Assembly (NCBI GenBank): GCA_930367205.1
Contig: OV884011.1
Coordinates: 40,127,754-40,191,753, forward strand
Reading direction: 5' to 3'
DNA length: 64,000 bases
DNA from: Acanthosoma haemorrhoidale
Lineage: Eukaryota > Arthropoda > Insecta > Hemiptera > Acanthosomatidae
Of this stretch, positions 11,759 through 22,971 are shown piece by piece (position 1 is the stretch's first letter; each line of letters begins with the position of its first letter). A model generated the notes under the pieces. It searched no databases and was not told the origin of the DNA. It was given only the letters and a program-made list of their open reading frames with translations. Made by a program: the position numbers and the translations under genes.

Positions 11759-12319
11759 TGTCGGGTCGTCACTAGGGGGGGTGCCTGGTCAACCTAGCCC
11801 TGGTGACAAGTGAGGATTGTTTGAGTTTATAACCTGGACAATCGTTTCATGACGGCGTTACTATCTGACTCCATTTTTGATAGGTATGTGCCCCGACAAT
11901 GCACTATGTTCAAGAGAAGAGGTACAGAGGTTTTTCATAAAGAATTAGTCAAGTTTTCAGAGTTCGAGCGGGAGCCACGCGTAAACGAGTAGAGGTCACG
12001 AGAGATTAATTTACAGGGCTAGGAGCCCGCCTTAAGTACCCTACCCAGCCTTGTCTACTGGGAGAGGCTGCAAAGGGTTGCTTAGGACCTGCGGGTTCCC
12101 ACATATGGTGAGGTACCTGTGATTGACAGCTGGTGACCCATCTCGTGTGACTACTTGGCCCCCGCCTTTTATTGCTTACCACATTTTCAATGATTTATAT
12201 TTGCTCATGTTATTTAAATTTGTCTATAATACATTTAGTTCATGTTATTTACGTTTGCTTACAATATATATACAATAGAGTATAGAGTGATTTATCTTAT
12301 GTAGTTAGTAGTCGCTACA
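11759..12319 (+). mobile_element. Solo LTR, copy 1 (561 bp), TSD ACAGT
   Basis: It begins TGTCGGGTCGTCAC and ends GTCGCTACA, so it has TG...CA ends. It is bounded by a perfect 5-bp target-site duplication, ACAGT (11754-11758 and 12320-12324). The same ends and internal landmarks, such as 'GATAGGTATGTGCCCCGACAA' near the start and 'GTGATTTATCTTATGTAG' at the 3' end, recur at 51476 and 56574. No internal retroelement genes flank it. A 5-bp duplication suits BEL/Pao, Copia or some Gypsy elements. Confidence 0.85.
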
Positions 12320-12520
12320 ACAGTTTTACATTTTTTAAACTAAAGTAGTTATATTACAAAAAATATTCTTTTAACTTTAAACGTCACAAACTGTTTTAGT
12401 TTGTTCATTCAAGTTTCACCAATCACAAATAAAAATTGCTAAATAATAAACTAAATAAATAAAACTAATAAACCCCCATATATATGTGATAAAATTGAAA
12501 GCGGCTGCAGTTTATAATTA

Positions 12521-12600
12521 TTTTTACTCTTCCTACCAACAACCACAAGGACTCCGAATAGGTATAAAAGATGGTGTAGTCTAGCTCTTAGCACGATTTC
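12521..12600 (+). promoter_or_regulatory. Orphan family promoter (no downstream gene)
   Basis: TTTTTACTCTTCCTA (12521), ACAAGGACTCC (12545) and GGTATAAAA (TATA 12563-12569) reproduce the three-part promoter of the decapeptide genes with normal spacing. The expected leader and micro-exon around 12625 are absent; LINE-derived sequence begins within about 40 bp. A matching 3' coding relic sits on the same strand at 15008-15174. I read this as the surviving promoter of a gene destroyed by retroelement insertion. Confidence 0.65.
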
Positions 12601-13960
12601 GTACGAAACAATGCGAATTTGGAGGACCGCAAAAGTTACTTCGCAGCACGCACGGAGATCACAAAAAAGTCTGGAAGCTGCCAAAGACCACAAAAAGTAA
12701 GACAGGTACTGCCCGTCTTTACGAAAGGGATACACTTATTACTGCGGAGAAAAAGGCAAAGAAACTGGCTGACCAGTACGCTGGAGACATCACTGCTAGG
12801 ACAGGTGACTACCACCCACCTCCTCTCCTAGAAACGGAACAGAACAACATGTTTGTTTCTCCGAAGTAGCTCAAAGCGATTCTTCAACGGTATCAGGGAA
12901 ACCGAGTACCAGAGTTCGACGGGATAGAGACGGTTGTGCTGAAACAAATGAAGAGGAGAGTGATGGTACAACTCGCAAACTTGTACAGTTCTTGTATCCT
13001 GATAAGAGGAAAAAAGCTCAATCTGTTCCCACTACTCATACCAGCCAGGAGCGGAGAACTACAGTCAGGAGCTAGTTAACACCTGAACAGAAACATAGCC
13101 ACGGCTATTATTTCACTAGACTCCCCTCAGGCCTTTGACTCGGTGTCCCATGGCTCTCTGTGCCGAGTGCTGGCCGATCGATAACCGCGTATCGATAATC
13201 ACTGCGGCTGCGTGTAGCAGGTTAAAATTCTCCTAAGCTGTGTCATTGATCTGTGGAGTATCTCAACGAGACGTGCTATCCCCAGTAATTTTCCACGTGT
13301 AAAGCTCTGAAATTGTCGGAGCCCAGTACAAAAATACTACGGTGGCTGCTTTCGCTGACGACATTGCGGGGTACAATAGCAGCATATGGGCCAAGAGAGC
13401 TTTTCGACAGGCAGAATTAGGTTGTAACGAAATCATTGATACATTGGGGAAACGTAACAATACTGTGAACGCAGGAAAGAGTGACTGAATATTAGATGTA
13501 ATATTCTCCTTTCAGTAGGGAAAGAAGTCACTGCCTACTACATACACTGTAGGAACCTAGCAGAACTTCCCAGCAACCAACCTCGTATATTTAGGCATAA
13601 AAATGGACCGTCGCCTCCGTTATAGGGACAATTTGCGAGGAAGTTGGAACAAGTACGCTCGAAGTCCTACCGGCTCACTGATTTGCTGACAACTCCCCAT
13701 CTATCGCTGTGCCTCAAGGTCATGATTACAAGAGCATACTCAGGCCGGCTCTTATGTACGGTGTACAGCTTTTTAGCCATCTGCCGGAAGCGGCTCAACG
13801 AATTTCAATGCGGGAAGCCTATGAAAGTAGCCCTATATACCAAAATCCAGTAGCGGAGGAATATTGAGTGATCTGCATGAGGACTTGGAGATGCCTACGG
13901 TGGATGTTTGCATTCACCTACGACATATCAAATTCTTTGACTCGCTGCAATACTTTTTTT
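12600..13960 (+). mobile_element. Degenerate non-LTR retrotransposon (LINE) with RT relic
   Basis: Broken reading frames on the plus strand retain reverse-transcriptase landmarks. One, around 13110-13160, resembles 'ATAIISLDSPQAFDSVSH'. Another, around 13250-13300, resembles GVSQRDVLSPVIFHV, matching the usual GVPQGS block. A third, around 13340-13365, is AAFADDI, the catalytic FADD. A C-terminal piece (about 13560-13740) is related to the minus-strand LINE at 45.7 kb. There are many stops and frameshifts, so it is inactive. It lies between the orphan promoter and the 3' relic of a family gene. Confidence 0.65.
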
Positions 13961-14128
13961 TATCTTTTTCCCCATTAACCCCTATAATAATATTTTTAAA
14001 ACTGAATTTATATAATATTTCATGACTGATCTGAGATTGGCTTCTTTTACTGCGTATATGCTTTTTAAGTAGTTTCTGAAACTCATAAGCATTCTGATTA
14101 TTGTTAAAAGTTTATACAAATAGGCACT

Positions 14129-14612
14129 AGGTGATGGGGCTCACCTTCGGATTACATAAGGGACTTACAAACTATAATAAAACTAATCGTACGTACTTAA
14201 CACTAGAGTGTTCCTGCCTTGACTGTTCTCTCCATCGATGGGGAAACGGCTTTGGGGGAATCATGTTAAACATGGGGTTGGCTATGAATTGTAGACAATC
14301 AAAGAATTTGATATGTCCACGACGAATGAATTCATCCACCGTAGGTAGCTCAATATCATCGTGGAGCTCACTGTTTCACCGCTCCTGGAATGTAGTATGT
14401 CGGACTACTTTCATGAGTATCTGCTTCGCTTATACTTACATACTTACATACTTACATACCCCGTGTTCAACACGATATCCCCACCTCCGTTTCCCAGGCA
14501 GCAGGTAGAGTTCTAGGACTACCCACATTCTACATTCTGGTAGGAACGTCTAGTGTTACGTTAGTTTGTAAGTCACTTATGTAATCCGAAGGTGAGCCCT
14601 ATCACCTGTTCC
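14129..14612. repeat. Two LINE 3' tails in inverted orientation
   Basis: The left end (GGTGATGGGGCTCACCTTCG, from 14131) and right end (14558-14608, reverse complement) share a ~45-bp inverted repeat covering the CACCTTCGGATTACATAAG core and the adjoining CTTACAAACTA. The same tail starts the minus-strand LINE at 45447 (GGTGATGAGGCTCACCTTCAG). Sequence inside 14190-14410 also matches 45530-45730 in minus orientation. So a minus-strand tail fragment abuts a plus-strand tail of the same family. An ACTTACAT-type microsatellite lies at about 14432-14459. Confidence 0.55.
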
Positions 14613-15007
14613 CTTTTTATCACCTAGACTTTTAACTTCAATCAATAGATGTTGGTTTTGTAAAAGCTGTTTACTTAAAATGCATTGCATTGCAGTAAAG
14701 GAGCCATTTGCATCTCTAAATACATTTAAATATGTATATATTTTTTTTAATTTCAATAAATAAAATAAAGGGACTAACATAAATATACAAAAAAACTCCT
14801 AGAACAGGAGTTGAAGCAGAAACTTAGAAGAGTCTACGCCTCTTAAGACTCTTATGGACCAGCTTTAAATAAATAGTGTTCTATAGAAACCTTAGCCCTG
14901 TCTAGAGGTAGCCAGAACAATGCAACAAAATGAAATGCCTGCAAAAAAAAAAAAAAAAAAAAAAAAAAACACAACGAAGGCTGCATTGAGCTTCCCTTAC
15001 ATCATTA

Positions 15008-15215
15008 GTTAACGGAGGAGTCACCTACACCGCACCAGTCATCAGAGGTTATATTTTCCGTGCTCCAGGAGCCCTATCCCCACCTCACTGCCACAGGTAT
15101 ACTCTGGGGTGCTTCAGCTTACGGTATAGAAGGTATCTATCTACAGTGACAATGACGAACATTAGGCACACTAAATCCTGTACTTTCCTTCTACACGGTT
15201 TATAAATATATTGTT
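15008..15215 (+). pseudogene. 3' relic of a decapeptide-repeat cuticular-type gene
   Basis: GTTAACGGAGGAGTCACCTA at 15008 starts a degraded copy of the C-terminus seen in intact genes: VNGG, AYTAP, then the unique tail. GGTGCTTCAGCTTACGGT is intact, and the final ACACTAAATC matches the normal stop context (TAA 15172-15174). Indels break the frame in the middle. The following 'CATCACTCTGG...AAAATT' resembles the 3' UTR of the 4.0-kb and A genes. A 27-bp poly-A run (14943-14969) lies just upstream. Together with the orphan promoter at 12.5 kb it marks a dead member of the family on this strand. Confidence 0.8.
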
Positions 15216-15219
15216 TGTT

Positions 15220-16120
15220 CATCACTCTGGTGGTTGAAAATTATAATATTATTTTATTATTACTTGAAAAAAACAAAACACTGGCTGTTATTTACTTCAA
15301 GCCAGTTGAGTTTTTGTTATTTTACTAGCACCCACTTGTTTCTCATTTATAAACTGATATTGCGTAGATATTTAAATAAAAATTGATCCCCGTTTTCTTA
15401 TTGAGTTCACTTTTAGCCACACCTTCCTGTGTATCATCCCCGCTTATCATCAAATAGCTTTTTACTTTCTATTGTATTCTAGAGACTTGGTATGCAGTAC
15501 AAGGACATTAAATCAAGCGCTCCTCAATTTTTTTAACTGCTCAATCGCTTCATTGGATACCTTTTTTATTTTTTTAACCCCTGCCTGGGATCGATATCCC
15601 AAAACGAAGGTTCCTCATGTCCAGTGGTGCGGTCACACTTAGCTACTCGTCGACTGAGGTTCGAAATTTCCAGTGCAGTCGAGATGGCGGCACCGGTCAA
15701 CGTACCTTGGCTTACTCTTTGATAACCGTTTTTATCATCATAATAATATAAAAAGAATGAGATACACAATATTGTCCTTTTACGCTATTTACAAAGACAC
15801 ATATAGGCATACGAAGATACTTAGAAAGAATATACATGGGAATAAGAGATAGATACAAACAGAGGATGCACAAGGACTGATACAATGATAATATGACGAC
15901 AGCACAATATACATATTCTAATCCTAATAATAATATAACAAAGTTTTAGAAACTACATAAAATGAACTTAAATAATATTAACGAGTGGTGCATCCTCTTT
16001 CATCTATATTTGCATTACCTACTTATAGCTCCTTACAATTTACCTTGTTTTTTATATACAGCGACTCTTCACTATCTTGTTCAAAGATGCATTGTTTCTC
16101 CATCAACTTCCATCTACTTC
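15220..16120. other. Intergenic, no gene recognised
   Basis: AT-rich sequence up to the left boundary of the 5.3-kb tandem array. No supported gene. Confidence 0.4.
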
Positions 16121-16906
16121 TGGTAATATCATAGAGATATCTATAGCAGGCCTCTGAAGCCCAATTCGTTGCCACGATAGGAGATCTTGTTCCTTCATAA
16201 TTTGTCCACGTGATTAACAAACTATTTTATATCGTGAATTATGGTGAAAATGCCTATTATGCCTATGATCATTTGAAAGTAGCAATATGTAATATTGAGC
16301 AGAAATCTTCAGCAATAACCTTGTTACCCCAGTTACTCCTGTCCACTGAGGACAGTGGACTGACAGGCTAGCTAATAGCTAAAGGAAAAGAGGCTGGTAA
16401 TTTACTCAATAGGAAGGAAAAAAAAAAATTCAGAACATACACCCATATAAACCGATTGGTGAGTGCCTTGTCATTTCTCTAGTTCTCAGTGGGCACAAAT
16501 TTTCCCTGACTACCAGAAAATCGGCCATCGATGGGTCTTTTATTGTTTTTCATATTATATTATTACAATGTTTTTTATTTTGTTACTTGTTTATTGGACC
16601 CTTTTCGATTTTTTACAATATTCAAATCACTGCCATTGGATATAACTGGTTTACATTCAGTTGCTTTCGATTGTGCTTGAGGGTAAGGTAATGTAGATAT
16701 TACGATAACTGATATTCAGTATCTTGGAATGGAATGCAGGCATAACATATCTAGACAATAACATATCCCGATTTTCAGCCCCTAAATGAGTTCGCGATAG
16801 TGTAAATAAATATATAAAAACTGAACTGGCTCAAAGAAAATAGTTGTAATGTTTTTTTTCAACATTTATTTACAATTTTCGGGTAACAACGAGAGTGATT
16901 ATAAAT

Positions 16907-17702
16907 TTAGTGGGCCCAATGTCCGTGAGCACCACCGTAGAGACCTGCTACACCGTAAGCTGAAGCACCCCAAAGTGCACCTGGGGCGGTGAGGTGCGCG
17001 ACGGGCCCGACTGGAGCACCAAGAATAGCACCTCCGTTGAGAGGTGCGGTGTAGGCGACTCCTCCGTTGACAGGTGCGGTGTATGCAGCTCCTCCGTTGA
17101 CAGGTGCGGTGTAGGCGACTCCTCCGTTAACCGGGGCGGAAAGGGCTGCTCCACCGTTGACGGGAGCGGTAAGGGCTGCTCCACCGTTGACAGGGCCAGA
17201 AAGGGCTGCTCCACCGTTGACGGGACCAGAAAGGGCTGCTCCACCGTTGACGGGACCAGTTAGATGTGCTCCTCCGTTGACAGGCCCGGTCAAAGCGGCG
17301 CCTCCGTTAACTGGGCCTGCGAGGGCGGCAGGTGCAGATACTGGTCCGGCGAGGAAAGCACCAGGTGATACAGCACCAGGAATCACAGCACCAGGGGATA
17401 CAGCACCAGGGATTACAGCACCGGGATTAACTGCACCTGGGATCACGGCTCCGTGGGATACTGCACCAGGAAGTACGTATCCATGGGAGACAGCTCCAGG
17501 AATGTACAATCCATGGCCTGAGCCGGAGACAAGGGCTACTCCCGCTACCAAAAGACAAGCCTGAAACAACAATAATACAAATATTGATCAATTCTTAATT
17601 TTATTCTTTCCCGATGATTTTGTTCATAAAACATTTTATTCTAACATTAACCTTTTATGTTTTATTAGACGTAGTGAGTTTCCTTACCAAGATAGTTTTC
17701 AT
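16907..17702 (-). CDS. A1: decapeptide-repeat secreted cuticular-type protein (222 aa)
   Basis: Exon 1 is 17702-17688 (MKTIL, then GTAAGG). Exon 2 is 17560-16907 after TTTCAG. The phase-0 intron is 127 bp. The open frame extends a few codons upstream of exon 2, but that part is intron. The signal peptide MKTILACLLVAGVALVSG is followed by SGHGLYIPGAV without a dibasic site. Repeats run as about six IPGAV units, eight or so GPVNGGA/APVNGGA units, and AYTAPVNGG units. The tail has ILGAPVGPVAHLTAPGA and ASAYGVAGLYGGAHGHWAH. The polyadenylation signal is at 16870-16865. The 9.5-kb gene is its closest relative outside the array. Structural cuticle role is inferred from composition and secretion. 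Confidence 0.9.
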
Positions 17703-17757
17703 GTTTGCTTCTCTGTAGCAGATTAACCACTGTGCAATAGAACAAGGTGGCCTAGGC

Positions 17758-17808
17758 TTATATACCTGTCCGGAGTCCTTGGTACTTGATGGTAGGAAGA
17801 GTAAAAGT
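17758..17808 (-). promoter_or_regulatory. A1 promoter module
   Basis: On the minus strand ACTTTTACTCTTCCTA (17808-17793), then CCAAGGACTCC (17782-17772), then TATATAA (17764-17758), 62 bp before the ATG. The leader carries GCACAGTGGTTAATCTGCTA. The same block recurs unchanged, or with single changes, at 23027-23077, 28326-28376 and 33625-33675 for A2-A4. Confidence 0.8.
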
Positions 17809-18403
17809 AATGATACGTACACTACGGCCAGTTTCAATTTTATTACATATATGGGGATTTATTACTTTTATTTCTTTTCATTATTTATTTGGATTATTAT
17901 TACTTGGCACATTTTAAATTTAATTGGTGAAACTTAGAACAACTAAGTAATACTGTTGGTGTCTGAGCATTATCCGCATCTAGAAGTATCTCATACAACT
18001 AAATCAGAGTTCAATAACTGCTATCAGATCAGAAGAATATTTATTTATAACTGTACACTGATTAGATTTCTATCTTTTATTATTTTATTGTATTATAGCA
18101 AATAATTTATTGTATATAAGTTATTATTTATGAGACTTCATCATTATATTTTGTGATCTATTTAAATTACTTTTTTCATTAACGTCATTTATTATTACTC
18201 AACCAAGGAGAAAAATCACAACATTCAATCTTAACTAACTACTGGGCAGTACCAAACAGTACCAAACATGTGTAAGTAATACGTGGGATCAATTTATTTC
18301 TGCTTTGATTTTCTTCCATCCACTACGCGGTATTGTACCTTAACAAAAGTATTCACAGGGCAGCTCTGCATGTCATGAATATCAAGAGAAATTTCAGATT
18401 GAT

Positions 18404-18436
<33 letters not shown>

Positions 18437-19126
18437 CCAGGCGACTAAATTATGACTTAACAAATGAAGAATTAGTGCTCTTAGACATGCAAGAGTTTTG
18501 TCAAATGGAAAAAATTCAAACATTTCTTAATTTTAAAATTTTTAAGCGTCGTATATTCATTCACGATGATTATAAACTAACAAAACGGAAAACAAAGAAA
18601 TTTTAGGAAGTTAAATCGTTTCATTCATTCATAAAATTCAGTCCACAACTGGCACACTTTAAAATCAGTAGATTACGAATGCAAGGATGAAGTGACTGCG
18701 AGACCATTGACGGCGGAAAAAATAAACCAACAATCACCTTTATGGCTTAAATGAGTATCATTTTTTGACGAAAATTAAAATTGAACCACAGGCGTAGTCC
18801 AACCATTTTAAAAAGTATTGTATTTACAATTATAACTCTGAATTATTTGCGGATTCGTCCTATATTATTCAACTGTAATATCTGATGAACAGAGAATAGG
18901 GGTTAGAGCTATGTTGAACCTAATGGTATTACTGTCGTTCAGTGTCCGTTATATTTTAATAAATAATTATATTAAGCATCCTACTTTGTGACAATCTAGT
19001 GATAAAAGCCAGTCAAAGAAGAAAAGCTGGTCCAGCATGTTCTATATATATACATAAATAGATTTATGATTAAGTGATATCTCCCATTTAAATGAACAGA
19101 ATTATACCTCCAGTACTTAAAAAAGT

Positions 19127-19172
19127 ACTTTTACGCTTCCTAAACGGCCAAGGACTCCAAACTGGTATAAAA
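19127..19172 (+). promoter_or_regulatory. B1 promoter module
   Basis: ACTTTTACGCTTCCTA (19127), CCAAGGACTCC (from 19149) and GGTATAAAA (TATA from 19166), 62 bp before the ATG. A short palindrome, AGTACTT...AAGTACT, overlaps its upstream edge. Identical blocks serve B2 (24396-24441) and B3 (29695-29740). Confidence 0.8.
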
Positions 19173-19227
19173 GGCTAGAACGCCTTGGTCTGTTGCACAG
19201 TGGTTAATCAGCTACATAGAAGCAAAC

Positions 19228-19976
19228 ATGAAAACAATCTTAGTAAGAACACTGCTGCATTTAATAAATAAAATACTAATTTAATAGTGGCATTGCTTTG
19301 TCAAATTTATTCTAAATATTGATTTTTCTTTCAGGTTTGTCTTTTGGTCGCAGGAGTAGCCCTTGCCTCAGAGCAGAGGCTTAGGAGGAGCTTGGGTCAT
19401 GGATATGTGATTCCAGGAGCTGCCTCTCATGGATACGTACTCCCAGGTGCCGTATCCCTCGGAGCCGTGATCCCGGGAGCAGTTGCACCCGGTGCTGTGA
19501 TCCCTGGTGCTGTATCACATGGTGCTGTGATCCCTGGTGCCGTATCCCCTGGTGCTGTCCTCGCTGGCCCAGTCTCCTCACCAGCTACCCTCGTAGGCCC
19601 AGTGAATGGCGGCGCGGCTTTGGCTGGTCCCGTCAACGGTGGAGCTACTCTTTCCGGCCCAGTTAATGGAGGAGCACACTTAACTGGTCCAGTCAACGGC
19701 GGAGCAGCCCTTTCTGGTCCCATCAACGGTGGAGCAGCCCTTTCTGGTCCTGTCAACGGAGGTGCCCATCTTACTGCTCCCGTTAACGGAGGAGCTACAC
19801 TTACAGCACCCGTCAACGGAGGAGTCGCATACACCGCGCCTGTCAACGGAGGTGTTGTTCTTAGTGCTCCAATTGGATCCGTCGCTCACCTCACCGCCCC
19901 GGGTGCATTTTGGGGTGCTTCAGCCTATGGTGTAGCTGGTCTATACGGGGCGGCTCACGGACATTGGGTCCACTAA
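19228..19976 (+). CDS. B1: decapeptide-repeat secreted cuticular-type protein (218 aa)
   Basis: Exon 1 is 19228-19242 (MKTIL); exon 2 is 19335-19976. The phase-0 intron is 92 bp. Signal peptide MKTILVCLLVAGVALAS is followed by EQRLRRSLGHG, with a candidate dibasic processing site. Repeats: IPGAV units, then GPVNGGA, GPINGGA and APVNGGA units. The tail includes VVLSAPIGSVAHLTAPGA and ASAYGVAGLYGAAHGHWVH. Relative to B2 and B3 it lacks exactly one 10-residue unit near residue 45 (GALIPGAVSP). AATAAA at 20012-20017. Fewer tyrosine units than the 4.0- and 9.5-kb genes. Function inferred as for the other members. Confidence 0.9.
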
Positions 19977-20039
19977 ACCCTGCACTTGACCTCTGATTTT
20001 TAAATATTGTAAATAAATATTTTATTTAAACAACTGTCT

Positions 20040-21250
20040 GTTTTTATTACATCCATTAATTAACAGTCTACATTTTTTCTTATTCATGCGTAGTTAGGAA
20101 AAGTCATTAACGTCTCTGAATAAATTCCATACATTTGTTCTGTCGTTGTGATCCACAGCACTGTGTATACGTACTTTATTTATATTTAGCTCTATTCAGT
20201 TGGATTATTCTCCAATACCATATCTCCTGCTCAGTACTCTTCCTTTCTCGTTTAATGAGATTTGCCCTTATAACCTTCAATTTTAACACCCATTCCCTCC
20301 CTGCTCATCATGATAAATTTCTCTAATCCTTACTAGATAATGTCTATCACTTCACCACCGTTTCGGAGACTTGACTGAATGCCGAAAACCCCCCTTTATC
20401 TCTGACCCTCCCAAACCACACCTTCTGCTCATCTATAAGCTTGAACGGACCCACTTTACGACTTAAACTCTTTATGATTTAAACCTCACTCAGACCAATG
20501 CCCACCAATGTCCGTTCCTATTTCATCCAGTGTCGTTTTGAGAAGTTTTACAGTGTGCAGACACTGTTCTCTTCGGGCCCCGTAGTACCCATTAGTAAGT
20601 AAATAAATTAAGCATTGAAAAAGACACTTCATCTCGAGATCTTTTTGCTAAATGACCCATATCTATTAATTACCGACTTATGTATGTTAAAGCAGCTCAT
20701 AATTATTCTGTTTCAGTTGTGTGACATCGTCACAACCGACTCATGGTACCTGAAAATTTCTCTTCTCTAGTGTAGCATATTGAGACTCGCATATTGTTTT
20801 TTTTTCTATTGCTGCAAAAATCCGAATAATTTAGCAGCTCCAAGGAGCTCCGTGAACTCATTGTGATTGTTTGGATAAGGATGAAGAACTAGAATGTAAG
20901 TAAGTTTTTTTTTATCACGGACACATGACGATAGCTTATGAGCCCTCTATCTAACCTTATAATTAGACTGTTACATTGACAAAATAGAAAAGGAAAGTAT
21001 GAAAGAAAAAAAAAAAAGGTTTTTTTTATCAATAATAATTGTATATTTGTAAATTGTTATATCCTCTCTGGGCGGGGCAAGAGGACGAGAGTGGGAGAAG
21101 AAGACAATGGTGTAGAGTTGTGTTGAGTAAGAGGTTGGTGCGAAACTCAGCAAACGTCTAGTCCGGATTTAATTTATTCTTGAAAAACCTGGAGTTGGGT
21201 TCTGGGAATCTTACTTGCAAGAGGATTTATTCGTCGAGGCAGACGTTGAG
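20040..21250. other. Unit spacer downstream of B1, possible repeat debris
   Basis: Non-coding spacer repeated in each unit (25340-26550 and 30640-31850). The 20250-20610 stretch has an unusually pyrimidine-rich, less AT-rich character on the plus strand and may be the decayed 3' part of a LINE, but no domain can be read with confidence. The 60-69-residue ORFs here recur only because the unit is duplicated. Confidence 0.35.
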
Positions 21251-22175
21251 AGGACCGTTATCTCTTTAGCTCTCTCAGTGGGCACAACATTTCCACAAAT
21301 TGGAGAAGAAATATGCAGGTACCCAGAGATCCACCGACGATGGGTGCACCCAAATAAGCACTAGGGTCTATCCCTAATATCACAGAAGGGTATAATATCA
21401 TAGAGATATCTATAGCAGGCCTCTGAAGCCCAATTCGTTGCCACGATAGGAGATCTTGTTCCTTCATAATTTGTCTACGTGATTAACAAACTATTTTATA
21501 TCGTGAATTATGGTGAAAATGCCTATTATGCCTATGATCATTTGAAAGTAGCAATATGTAATATTGAGCAGAAATCTTCAGCAATAACCTTGTTACCCCA
21601 GTTACTCCTGTCCACTGAGGACAGTGGACTGACAGGCTAGCTAATAGCTAAAGGAAAAGAGGCTGGTAATTTACTCAATAGGAAGGAAAAAAAAAAATTC
21701 AGAACATACACCAATATAAACCGATTGGTGAGTGCCTTGTCATTTCTCTAGTTCTCAGTGGGCACAAATTTTCCCTGACTACCAGAAAATCGGCCATCGA
21801 TGGGTCTTTTATTGTTTTTCATATTATATTATTACAATGTTTTTTATTTTGTTACTTGTTTATTGGACCCTTTTCGATTTTTTACAATATTCAAATCACT
21901 GCCATTGGATATAACTGGTTTACATTCAGTTGCTTTCGATTGTGCTTGAGGGTAAGGTAATGTAGATATTACGATAACTGATATTCAGTATCTTGGAATG
22001 GAATGCAGGCATAACATATCTAGACAATAACATATCCCGATTTTCAGCCCCTAAATGAGTTCGCGATAGTGTAAATAAATATATAAAAACTGAACTGGCT
22101 CAAAGAAAATAGTTGTAATGTTTTTTTTCAACATTTATTTACAATTTTCGGGTAACAACGAGAGTGATTATAAAT

Positions 22176-22971
22176 TTAGTGGGCCCAATGTCCGTGAGCA
22201 CCACCGTAGAGACCTGCTACACCGTAAGCTGAAGCACCCCAAAGTGCACCTGGGGCGGTGAGGTGCGCGACGGGCCCGACTGGAGCACCAAGAATAGCAC
22301 CTCCGTTGAGAGGTGCGGTGTAGGCGACTCCTCCGTTGACAGGTGCGGTGTATGCAGCTCCTCCGTTGACAGGTGCGGTGTAGGCGACTCCTCCGTTAAC
22401 CGGGGCGGAAAGGGCTGCTCCACCGTTGACGGGAGCGGTAAGGGCTGCTCCACCGTTGACAGGGCCAGAAAGGGCTGCTCCACCGTTGACGGGACCAGAA
22501 AGGGCTGCTCCACCGTTGACGGGACCAGTTAGATGTGCTCCTCCGTTGACAGGCCCGGTCAAAGCGGCGCCTCCGTTAACTGGGCCTGCGAGGGCGGCAG
22601 GTGCAGATACTGGTCCGGCGAGGAAAGCACCAGGTGATACAGCACCAGGAATCACAGCACCAGGGGATACAGCACCAGGGATTACAGCACCGGGATTAAC
22701 TGCACCTGGGATCACGGCTCCGTGGGATACTGCACCAGGAAGTACGTATCCATGGGAGACAGCTCCAGGAATGTACAATCCATGGCCTGAGCCGGAGACA
22801 AGGGCTACTCCCGCTACCAAAAGACAAGCCTGAAACAACAATAATACAAATATTGATCAATTCTTAATTTTATTCTTTCCCGATGATTTTGTTCATAAAA
22901 CATTTTATTCTAACATTAACCTTTTATGTTTTATTAGACGTAGTGAGTTTCCTTACCAAGATAGTTTTCAT
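22176..22971 (-). CDS. A2: copy of A1 (222 aa, identical protein)
   Basis: Exon 1 is 22971-22957 and exon 2 is 22829-22176. The protein is identical to A1, including repeat number and order, and intron, promoter and 3' UTR match. Identity over 222 repeat-rich codons, where 30-bp slippage is easy, argues for very recent duplication, gene conversion, or an assembly duplication. The promoter is at 23027-23077. Confidence 0.9.

Larger units (their letters stand above)
16124..21392. repeat. Tandem array unit 1 (5269 bp): A gene (-) and B gene (+)
   Basis: Homology to units 2-4 begins at TAATATCATAGAGATATC (16124, matched at 21393, 26692 and 31991). The unit contains one A gene on the minus strand (16907-17702) and one B gene on the plus strand (from 19228), transcribed divergently from promoters about 1.3 kb apart. 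Its end (about 20960-21392) holds an LTR-like fragment related to sequence at 35.0-35.2 kb. It is 30 bp shorter than units 2 and 3, entirely explained by one missing decapeptide unit in the B gene. Confidence 0.9.

Noticed and set aside
18403..18606. 67-aa ORF starting in a poly-T run (and copy at 28971)
   Set aside because: The start lies in a homopolymer, the frame is broken in units 2 and 4, and there is no domain.
21732..21914. 60-aa ORFs repeated at 16463, 21732, 27031 and 32330, and other short ORFs shared by all units
   Set aside because: They recur only because the 5.3-kb unit is duplicated; there is no independent evidence of coding.
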